A stretch of 12,500 nucleotides of DNA, from contig KV908363.1 in NCBI GenBank assembly GCA_002005505.1, forward strand, positions 181,035 through 193,534, given 5' to 3'. Each line of letters begins with the position of its first letter. Position 1 is the stretch's first letter. Positions 6,561 through 12,500 of the stretch are shown here, piece by piece. The notes beneath the pieces are model-generated. The model had not been told where the DNA came from and did no database searches. It saw only the letters and a list, made by a program, of their open reading frames with translations. Both the position numbers and the translations under genes were made by a program. The stretch is from Botryococcus braunii. Its lineage: Eukaryota; Chlorophyta; Trebouxiophyceae.

Positions 6561-9516
6561 CTGCGCCAGAACCAGGGCACAAATGCAAGTGATCTCTCAG
6601 GAGGAGCGCCACCATTCAGGGCCAGCCTTCAGCTCTTCAGCATGTGAGTCAACCCGGTATTTCCTTTCTTGTGGCTTACTCACTGAGTCAGGAAGGGTTG
6701 TGGCCTTCAGCAAATGGTATCTCACACCATAGTAATGGCATTTGGGATCCTGGAGCCCCTCGCGAGCTTTGCAGAGCACAGCTGTGCAGACCATGCTGGA
6801 GCTATACAGCGCTATATATATTCTACTGCACGGAGACGCGGACAACTCTTATATGCAGCAAAACACAGCAAGAGGAGCAGGCACACTAGTACTCCTCCCC
6901 CCCCCCCCCCTCCTCAAGGGTACCTCGCCATGGACCAACAACCCCTGCCTGCGAGGAATACACACTTGAAATCCCAGCTCCCTGCCCCTCATGGACAGAA
7001 AAAAAACTTGTTTTCTTTCTAGTTTCCAATACTCAGAAACGAGATATCATCACAGAGATCATGCAAGCACCATATGGTCATTTCATCAGACACAGTGTGC
7101 ACGCAGCCACTTTCAGCAAAAGCAAAACCAGAGATTAACACCAACACATGGATATCCATCTCCCGCTGAAAACTCTCCAACCCTGGCCCGCAATTTCCAA
7201 ACTGGCGCCACAGTCCCATTGGCAAACAGATGGGGATCGCGGGTTTGTCTAGCCGCGATCACCTCCTTCTGCCAAAACAGAAGTGTGACGCCAGTTTTGC
7301 GGGCCCATTGGGCCATCTGCAAAGCCCAAGAGCTCAGGCCGCTTCCCCTGGTTTTAGCCAATGTGGCCATGGAGCTACTGCCCAACCCATCTAATGAGCA
7401 TTAGCTAACTGCCTCAGTTCCCTACTCCTGTCCAGTGGAGTCGTTAACTGATATGAAAAGCCCAAATGATGGTAGGGGATGCAGTTGTAGGCTGGAAAGC
7501 ATCATTCATCTTGACAAGCGGGGCTCCCCGGGGACCTGGCCCAGGCCCGGGGCTGCCCAGGTAGATTTGCAAATGATGAGGATGGTTGACCGCAGCTACA
7601 CTTGCACCAAGGCCATGCCGTTTGTTCAGGTATACATTTACTATGTAGGCTATCTGAGGATCCACTTGTGTTAACAAACCAAAACCCGGGGGAGGGGGGA
7701 AGAGATGCATTGGCCATTTGCAAAATGTGGTGGCTGGCACATACTACATAGTGCCACTCTGCAGCCGAATGCCGAATGCATGCGCCCGCTGAACTTGACT
7801 TCGTCAATGGAATGTGTATTAGAACTGTACAGTTCTCGTATAACGTGTGTGGGAGGCCTAATGACATATCTAACAACTGTGTGGGATGCATGCTTCCAAA
7901 TGTGCACCTGTGTAGATGTCCCAAGTATGCAACTTTATCCCCAAGCTTGATTTTAATATAAGTAATTTCATAAGTCACGCGCGCGTGCGCTGGTGTGTTC
8001 CCAGGCCCTAGGATGCAAGTGATCAAGCGAGTCAGGTTCAAGAGCAGAGGGTGAGTGTCCGCCTGCCACATTGCACTGCCTCTTGTGTGAGTCTACCTTG
8101 AGTTCGAGCATCTGGAAGCGAGTAGCAACAATTGACCAAAAGAATGGCAGTCTAGATCAGTCTTGACCAATGCCCAAAAGAATGCCAGTATCGACCAAAA
8201 GAATGCCAGTCTTGACCAGAAAGAATGCCAGTCTTTACAAAAAAGAATGCCAGTCTTTACAAAAAAGAATGCCAGTCTTTACCAAAAAGAATGACAAATT
8301 AGAGAGATCTGCAGAAGGGCGCACATAGGAAAGATGGCCATAGGGTCCCTTGAAGTTGCCGATGAGGAGCGCCGACCACCCCGTTTCTGCAAACTTCCAG
8401 TAAGGGTCATCGACATAAACAGGAGGAATGAAGTTGTTCTTCCCGTAGCCGAACCAGCCGAATGATCCTTCTTTCACGGTCATATACAATTTTTCCGTCA
8501 GAAGGACCTCTGCATTCCTCTTCGCTGCTCCCAGCTGGAGTCCTTCCTGTGGCCTGTACTTCCCCCCTTCAGAAATGTGAGCGACGCATATGCACCTGAC
8601 CAGCCCTGCTCCTTTTCTTTCCGCTGACACTGCTTCCGGAGTGTACCCCTCCACATGTGCACAACATACTGCGTCCAAGTTGGGGAAGTGTTGGGACAAG
8701 TCTCAACATTGGCGTAATAAGGCAAGGGGCAGCAGGAATGATATGTCTGAAATTGCGTAGGCCTAAAACATGTGTGATCACAGAAGATTCTCTGGGATCC
8801 AGCTTTAAAAAAGCTCAGTCACTCTGCTGTTGATGTGGTCTGCAGCTGTTAGTAATGACATGCAGTTGGTAGAAATGCGCAACGGTACGTAAGTGCTGCA
8901 ACACAAACTCATGAAACACGCGCGCGCTTCCAGCAAATTAAGGTTATCAGTATTTTCATGGGCCCCATGGGCTGGCCAGAGGTTGGTTTGTCACCCTCTA
9001 CCAACATGAGAGCTGCTGGGCATGGGCCCTGGCTACTGTTGGCCAGGGATTTCCTAGCTTCTAAAGGAAAATACAATTTGATGTGTACTGTCTGTTCCTC
9101 CAGGGGCAGCCATGTATATATATCCAATATGTCCATGTATGTAAGCTTGTCAGCAGCAAGCCATACAGGCAGAGGTATCCCACTTTCTTCTCCAGATTGC
9201 CCATCCTTGATGTGGCTGACATGAGAATCATGAATCTGGCGTTGTACATCGATGGATATCCCCATTTTTCCTGTAAGGTCCTGAAGTGTTATAGACCTTG
9301 CTAGCCGTCAGAAGGGCCAGCCGATAGGGCGTACTTCGAAGGCCCCCAAACTCTCTGGGTTGAATAACCCTTTGGCTCAGTCAGCTTCGCTCCCGAATCC
9401 TTGGGCTTCTCAAAATTTTTCAAATTCAGCAGTGCCGGTTCCGTTTTTTCCGATAGGGTCCCGGATGCACAGAGACAAAAAAGAACGGCCACCGCCAGAA
9501 CAACTGTGACTTTCAT
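5985..9516 (-). CDS. Probable multi-exon gene for a secreted/secretory-pathway protein of unknown family (overview)
   Basis: A run of - strand segments has coding character and splice signals in compatible order. The proposed exons are 9516-9002, 8746-8283, 7653-7449, 7390 to about 7190, about 6800-6684, and 6560-5985. Exon 1 starts with a signal peptide, and later exons carry Asn-x-Ser/Thr sequons and many Cys, consistent with passage through the ER. Junction phases agree for introns 1, 2, 3 and 5 as modelled. Two exons need one extra base each to read through (near 9303 and at the C6 run 8562-8567). I do not recognise any domain. Two adjacent genes rather than one remain possible, because the link from exon 4 to exon 5 is unresolved. 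Confidence 0.55.
6561..6683 (-). other. Intron with consensus GTGAGT donor and CAG acceptor
   Basis: On the - strand the intron starts gtgagtaag at 6683, a near-perfect 5' splice site, and ends gttctggcgcag at 6561 after a pyrimidine-rich stretch. It contains an in-frame TGA (6597-6599). Removing its 123 bases joins two open segments in the same frame at phase 0. This is the strongest splice evidence in the window and supports a eukaryotic gene on this strand. Confidence 0.7.
6684..6800 (-). CDS. Short internal exon before the GTGAGT donor (left end of exon uncertain)
   Basis: This segment ends at the donor at 6684/6683 and reads in the same frame as the following exon. It encodes a compact, Cys- and Tyr-containing sequence including Cys-His-Tyr-Tyr-Gly-Val-Arg-Tyr. 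The 5' limit is not resolved: plausible acceptors end ctccag, gcacag or gcaaag within 6760-6800. The 6900s upstream contain a run of 14 G on the coding strand (C14 at 6897-6910) that should lie in the preceding intron. Confidence 0.5.
6897..6910. repeat. C14 homopolymer
   Basis: Fourteen consecutive C are followed by tcctc and preceded by actcct, giving a strongly polypyrimidine tract on the + strand and poly-G on the - strand. It lies in the presumed intron between proposed exons 4 and 5. Homopolymers of this length are commonly mis-sized in sequencing. Confidence 0.95.
7190..7390 (-). CDS. Proposed internal exon 4
   Basis: The - strand frame is open from the acceptor (ctcattag before 7390) to TGA at 7113-7115. 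Coding character is good to about 7190. The sequence is amphipathic with several Trp and one sequon (Asn-Gly-Thr); no domain is recognised. Joining to the previous exon uses one base there plus two here and keeps the frame. The 3' end is uncertain: GTGTTG, GTTGGT and GTGTTA donor candidates lie together around 7185. A second - strand frame (7225 down to 7019) also looks coding, so the true exon may be longer and differently framed. Confidence 0.45.
7449..7653 (-). CDS. Proposed internal exon 3
   Basis: This is a 205-base segment, preceded on the - strand by a long pyrimidine-rich stretch, a gttaaca branch-like word and a cctcag acceptor. It has regular coding periodicity and encodes a Gly/Pro-rich middle (Ser-Pro-Gly-Pro-Gly-Pro-Gly-Pro) between more typical flanks. 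It starts in phase 0, matching the previous exon, and ends in phase 1 at a gttaac donor. That leaves a 58-base intron (7448-7391) to the next exon, short but possible in small-intron eukaryotes. Reading on without splicing meets TAA within two codons. Confidence 0.45.
7654..8282 (-). other. Proposed intron 2 (629 bp), minisatellite at its 5' end
   Basis: The donor reads ttttg|gtaaag at 8283/8282 on the - strand and the acceptor cctcag at 7654. Both exons are phase 0 at this intron. The first 150 bases are a minisatellite that repeats the donor. The rest has only non-descript frames and a short alternating acgcgcgcgtgcg tract at 7977-7989. Confidence 0.45.
8131..8297. repeat. Minisatellite, about seven ~22-bp units
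   Basis: The unit on the + strand is close to ctttaccaaaaagaatgcca. The copies nearest the exon (right side) are almost identical with an exact 22-base period: ctttac at 8233, 8255 and 8277. Copies toward 8131 are more diverged and carry cttgacc or atcgacc variants and an insertion. The array overlaps the last bases of a proposed exon and its splice donor, so it may have grown from that site. Confidence 0.9.
8283..8746 (-). CDS. Proposed internal exon 2, broken once by a one-base loss at a C6 run
   Basis: The acceptor gcaatttcag precedes 8746 and the donor g|gtaaag follows 8283. The first frame (8746 to about 8567) encodes a Cys-rich then Lys/Arg-rich stretch. The second frame (about 8567 to 8283) encodes an aromatic, Gly-rich stretch (Phe-Gly-Trp-Phe-Gly-Tyr-Gly). 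They meet at gggggg on the - strand (C6 at 8562-8567). The exon is 464 bases, so one more G would make it 465, a whole number of codons with phase 0 at both ends. Without that base the first frame stops at 8498. The family is unknown. Confidence 0.55.
9002..9516 (-). CDS. Proposed exon 1 with signal peptide, broken once near 9303
   Basis: The ATG at 9516-9514 is the first after a TATA-like tatata word at about 9530. Residues 1-19 are Met-Lys followed by a hydrophobic Val/Leu/Ala/Cys core and Ala-Ser-Gly, a classic cleavable signal peptide. A hydrophilic Lys/Glu-rich stretch follows. The frame stops at TAG 9301-9303. A second frame, open from 9307, continues with good coding periodicity to a gtagag donor at 9001. 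One missing base near 9303 would join them. The donor is only moderately good. If the stop is real, the first part alone would be a secreted peptide of about 71 residues. Confidence 0.55.
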
Positions 9517-9741
9517 CACAATATTAAGATATATACACGAAGATCAAAGGGTGCAATCCCACAGATGGTGTCGCTGGGAACGGCTCTGACGATATTGGCC
9601 CCTTGTGGTGCGCGAGTGGCACATTAAGAAGGAAAGCCACTCTGTCAGCCACTTTGCAATCAAATGTTCAGTTGTTATGTGGCGAGGGAAAGCGTTAAAT
9701 TCCGGCTCAGGCCTGAGATGTAGCATGTCGTAGAAGTTCGT

Positions 9742-10012
9742 CTTTTTTTAAACGGGGGAGTACATGTGCAGTACCTCGGAAAGTACTCCAATATTCGGAG
9801 TACTTCTCGAAGCTCTCGGAAGCTGAGGGCGGCACTAGTGGGGGAAGTACTCCCAGTACTTCTGGACCAGAGTGCGGGAGTGTGTGTGTGTTGTGGACAT
9901 CTCATCATGCCCTCGTGGCTGGACAGATGTAACTTCTTCCTTTACAAGAGTGGAGTAAAAAAGACCAGCCCAATGTTCAGGGACCCAAACCCCCAATGTG
10001 TCAAGCTATGAG
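9742..10012 (-). other. 3' UTR of the non-LTR element with GTAC-core stem-loops and A7 end
   Basis: Two clean hairpins lie at 9844-9862 (8-bp arms gaagtact/agtacttc, 3-base loop) and 9781-9805 (9-bp arms aagtactcc/ggagtactt, 7-base loop). A third, imperfect one with a bulge is at about 9736-9757 (gagtac...gtacctc). AGTACT occurs four times in this short stretch. The A7 run follows immediately. In non-LTR elements the encoded reverse transcriptase often recognises 3' UTR structures, which is the likely role here. Confidence 0.55.
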
Positions 10013-12500
10013 TCACACCCGGCGAGCGGCCAGCTGGCGACCCACAGCCGCCGCAATGATGAAACTGACCCGACGAATGACAAAATATCCCTCCACATCT
10101 TCTTGAGCAATGATGGCTTGGTTCAAAAGCCCCTGGAGCCTCTGCAACAAGGCCAGCGCATCAGCATGCAACCCTCCCAATGTTTCAAAAGCGAAGGCTT
10201 GGAAAGCCACAGGCGGCTGCTGACGCGACAACAAGACAGCATAGCGGGTCTGCTTGTCTTGGGCAGCGCGCGCGGCGGCCCCACCCGGCACGAAGTGCAG
10301 CAAGTTGGCAACTGTGAGTGGGGAAGAGCCAACGATGTCGATATAAAGGTCACGCCCCTCCTCCCACGCATGGAGGCGGAGGTCTGCGCGACGGCGCTCC
10401 TGGCCAGGGACAGGGGTGGGAAAGGCGGGTTCCCGGGTGACCCGCTGACGAGCTGAGGTAAGGACAGCGTCCAGGCCGTTACGAACGGAGTAATGTCGGC
10501 CGACAATGGCAACATCCCCCCCTGAGGTGCAGTGGACCGCGTGGTCGCCCCAGACATCCAACTCCCTCAAGCAGCACGGGCATTGGGAGCCAGGGTGGAA
10601 AATGGGGATCAAGAGCTGGTATTGAAGGCGGCAGCGGAACGACTCTGGGGGCATGGTTTGCTGCAAATGGGGAACTGGGAGAGCCAGCAGCCAATCAGAC
10701 GCTCCCGGCTGTGTAAGAGATTGGAGCACAGCACGGTCGCGATCCGAGCGAGCAGGGTCATCAAGAACCTCCTGGTATGCGCGGTGAGACAAGGGTTTGG
10801 ACAGCCGGGCTTGCACTTTGCTGCGGACAAAATCCGGATCCTCGAAGAGCGCCGCATCGAAATCAGGAACAAGGGCGCAGTAGTCAGCCTTGGCAGCTAG
10901 GGCAGCGGGGACAAGAGGGGCAGTGGATGTCCCCAGAAGGCGGTCCTGGAGGGGGGCTGTCTGCGTGACGGAGGCGAGATAGGCACAAGGCAGAAGGGAA
11001 GTGGCCTTAGTGACCCCTAGACCCCCCTGGGCAATAGGCAAGCCAGCCAAGGTTTGCTGCAAAGGGCCAAAACCACCACCACCAGCTGTGACAATGGATT
11101 GGAGGACCTGGGTTTGGAGCATATCAAAGGTCACCAAAGCTTGCGCAGCTGCAGCTGGCGGCATGGTCCGGGCTGTGAAAACCACCTTGCAGGTCCCATG
11201 GCAACTGCGAAGCAAGAGAAGCTCGGCTTGGGGGTGGCGGAGAATCGGCAAACGCTGGAGCGAGGCTGCCACGGCATCAACGTGCGCCTGGGCTACGGAA
11301 GCCGCGTACTCGACTGACACGGTGACCGCTGCCCCCAACACTATCAAACCAGCACGAGTTTCATTGACGAAGCCCAGAGGGAACCCATCCAAATGCTGAG
11401 GGTTCGGGCGCGGCGACCACACACAGCACTTGTGAGGGTTGAGGCTCAAGCCATATGCGGGGGCCCGGTCAACAACCAACTGGACTGCCTGCTGCGCTGC
11501 GGGCACGGGACCAACAAACGTGCCGTCATCCAGATACCACCCTTGGTGTACGTCGGGACACTCCCGATGAAGGTCAAGGAGGAGTGGCTGGACAGTGAGC
11601 GCAAAAAGCAGCGGAGAGAGGGGGTCCCCTTGCTGGACCCCTGTTGTGGAGTCCACGACATGGGGCCCAACATACTGATGGGCCGCGCAGCCGTACGTCG
11701 TCGCCACATACTGCCAGATGCTGGGGCAATGGAGGGCGACTTCCCCAAGCATGCGGTTGCGGTCGACCGTATTGAAAGCATTTTGGAAGTCCAAGCTGAC
11801 AACGACGAGGTCGGGGGAATCTTGCTGGTGTGCCACCAAGCGGTTGAGGGCATGGACGAGGCCTTCTGCACCCCCTCGGACTCCAACCCCAACTTGGTGT
11901 GGCTGCAAATACTCACTGACAGCGGGCAAGACGGCTGCAACAGCTATCTTGGAAACCAGACGGCGCAGGGTGAGCCCCACTGCAATGGGCCGGATACCCC
12001 CATTGGGCTTCAAGAGAGGGGTGATGGGAGCGCTGGCCCAATAAGATCGCAAGGGAGGGGGAACATCCCCAGCTAAGGCCCGATTGACCACGCCAAGGAG
12101 GCTGTCCAATAAGAGGTCTGAGCCACCTACAGAGAAGGCATGTTTTATATGTAATGGGGTCAAGCCGTCCCGCCCGCCAGCGGTACCAGGTGGGAAGGTT
12201 TTGAGGGCAGCCAAGACTTCCTCCACTTGGGCACGGTAAGGGGCCTGCGCAGGCGGGGCGCCAACGGGAAGCGGTCGGATAGGATGAAGCGCTGCCAGTG
12301 CAGCACATGTGTCAGGCGTGGCTGGGGCGATGGTGGCAGGCTCCAACATCCGAACAGCCGCTGATAAATGGCCATCTGCAACCTTGCGCAAGACGCGAGC
12401 GGCAAGCGCCGCATCGTCTAATGGGCGGGGTGGGGCAGTGGCTGCAGGCGCGGTGGCCAAGAGTTCATCAATTAGGCCATCAATATCCCCATCCAACCAT
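10013..12500 (-). CDS. Reverse transcriptase / restriction-like endonuclease of a non-LTR retrotransposon (5'-partial)
   Basis: The enzyme nicks target DNA and copies the element RNA from the nick. The frame is open from the window edge to TGA 10013-10015; counting from the TTG at 12496 gives 827 codons, with no ATG required because the start lies outside. Reverse transcriptase motifs (residues from that TTG): Lys-Pro-Asn-Gly-Gly-Ile-Arg-Pro-Ile 163-171; motif A Ser-Leu-Asp-Phe with catalytic Asp236; Gln-Gly-Asp-Pro-Leu-Ser-Pro 289-295; Tyr-Leu-Asp-Asp 321-324; Gly-Leu-Ser-Leu-Asn-Pro-His-Lys 349-356. A CCHC finger follows (Cys639, Cys642, His652, Cys656). The endonuclease-like region has Arg-Ala-Asp705, Asp720 after 14 residues, and Lys748-x-x-Arg-Tyr. 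All key catalytic residues are intact, so it may encode active enzyme. Confidence 0.9.
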   Translation of the reverse strand, partial: WLDGDIDGLIDELLATAPAATAPPRPLDDAALAARVLRKVADGHLSAAVRMLEPATIAPATPDTCAALAALHPIRPLPVGAPPAQAPYRAQVEEVLAALKTFPPGTAGGRDGLTPLHIKHAFSVGGSDLLLDSLLGVVNRALAGDVPPPLRSYWASAPITPLLKPNGGIRPIAVGLTLRRLVSKIAVAAVLPAVSEYLQPHQVGVGVRGGAEGLVHALNRLVAHQQDSPDLVVVSLDFQNAFNTVDRNRMLGEVALHCPSIWQYVATTYGCAAHQYVGPHVVDSTTGVQQGDPLSPLLFALTVQPLLLDLHRECPDVHQGWYLDDGTFVGPVPAAQQAVQLVVDRAPAYGLSLNPHKCCVWSPRPNPQHLDGFPLGFVNETRAGLIVLGAAVTVSVEYAASVAQAHVDAVAASLQRLPILRHPQAELLLLRSCHGTCKVVFTARTMPPAAAAQALVTFDMLQTQVLQSIVTAGGGGFGPLQQTLAGLPIAQGGLGVTKATSLLPCAYLASVTQTAPLQDRLLGTSTAPLVPAALAAKADYCALVPDFDAALFEDPDFVRSKVQARLSKPLSHRAYQEVLDDPARSDRDRAVLQSLTQPGASDWLLALPVPHLQQTMPPESFRCRLQYQLLIPIFHPGSQCPCCLRELDVWGDHAVHCTSGGDVAIVGRHYSVRNGLDAVLTSARQRVTREPAFPTPVPGQERRRADLRLHAWEEGRDLYIDIVGSSPLTVANLLHFVPGGAAARAAQDKQTRYAVLLSRQQPPVAFQAFAFETLGGLHADALALLQRLQGLLNQAIIAQEDVEGYFVIRRVSFIIAAAVGRQLAARRV

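Larger units (their letters stand above)
9742..12500 (-). mobile_element. Non-LTR retrotransposon, R2-like architecture, 5' end outside the window
   Basis: The element contains one long pol-type ORF, about 260 bases of 3' UTR with stem-loops, and a terminal A7 run at 9743-9749 read on the - strand. The reverse transcriptase lacks LTR-type neighbours (protease, RNase H, integrase) and instead carries a C-terminal CCHC finger plus restriction-like endonuclease. This is the layout of the early-branching R2/R4/CRE/NeSL group, which uses target-primed reverse transcription. The upstream end, and hence any target-site duplication, is beyond 12500. The right-hand limit at the A7 run is an inference. 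Confidence 0.75.

Noticed and set aside
6548..6615. Separate gene starting at 6615 with its own signal peptide
   Set aside because: An ATG at 6615 followed by hydrophobic residues would need a frame change to join the 6548-5985 frame. The intron model with GTGAGT donor and CAG acceptor needs none. It remains a weaker alternative.
7502..8071. 189-residue - strand frame across the proposed intron 2 and exon 3
   Set aside because: Codon character is poor through 7660-8071. Its end overlaps exon 3 in a different, less convincing frame.
8131..8297. CRISPR array
   Set aside because: The units are contiguous with a ~22-bp period and no unique spacers. It is a minisatellite in a eukaryotic intron.
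9998..12076. Open frames of 130-230 residues on the + strand opposite the reverse transcriptase
   Set aside because: They are antisense shadows in GC-rich coding DNA; they lack domains, and the - strand has unambiguous reverse transcriptase motifs.

Overview
This is a nuclear-type eukaryotic window. It holds pieces of two unrelated retroelements, one probable multi-exon host gene and long AT-rich intergenic DNA full of simple repeats. Ty1/copia gag-pol, a non-LTR reverse transcriptase, GT-AG introns and a (TA)n tract of about 200 bp exclude a bacterial or phage source. The mix of retroelements, small introns and a possible TGTAA polyadenylation signal would fit a green alga or related protist. 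That assignment is an inference with low confidence, and no species can be named.

Positions 1-3145 (+ strand) hold a damaged Ty1/copia element: an untranslated leader, gag with an RNA-binding tail and zinc knuckle, an aspartic protease (DSGAS), the integrase zinc-binding region and the integrase DDE core. The reading frame changes four times, each time as if one base were missing. The element ends just after integrase, with no reverse transcriptase, RNase H or recognisable 3' LTR. Positions 3146-5984 contain no convincing gene. They hold a 42-bp tandem duplication, a 24-bp perfect palindrome, a cluster of four CACGTG motifs around a 14-bp-arm hairpin, the (TA)n tract, CATG-rich palindromes and five degenerate copies of a roughly 30-bp repeat.

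Positions 5985-9516 (- strand) hold a probable spliced gene. Its first exon begins with a clear signal peptide, and several downstream exons have coding character and plausible splice junctions. The best-supported intron is at 6561-6683, with a GTGAGT donor, a CAG acceptor and the same phase on both sides. The product is predicted to be secreted or to enter the secretory pathway and carries N-glycosylation sequons. I do not recognise its family. Two of its exons carry frame breaks of the same one-base-loss type as the copia element, one beside a run of six C. A minisatellite sits on and repeats one of its splice donors.

Positions about 9743-12500 (- strand) hold the 3' part of a non-LTR retrotransposon. 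Its reverse transcriptase ORF is open for more than 820 codons and has a C-terminal CCHC zinc finger and a restriction-like endonuclease, as in R2-type elements. It is followed by a 3' UTR with three GTAC-core stem-loops and an A7 run. The element lies on the same strand as the secreted-protein gene, about 225 bp upstream of its ATG, so it may sit in that gene's promoter.
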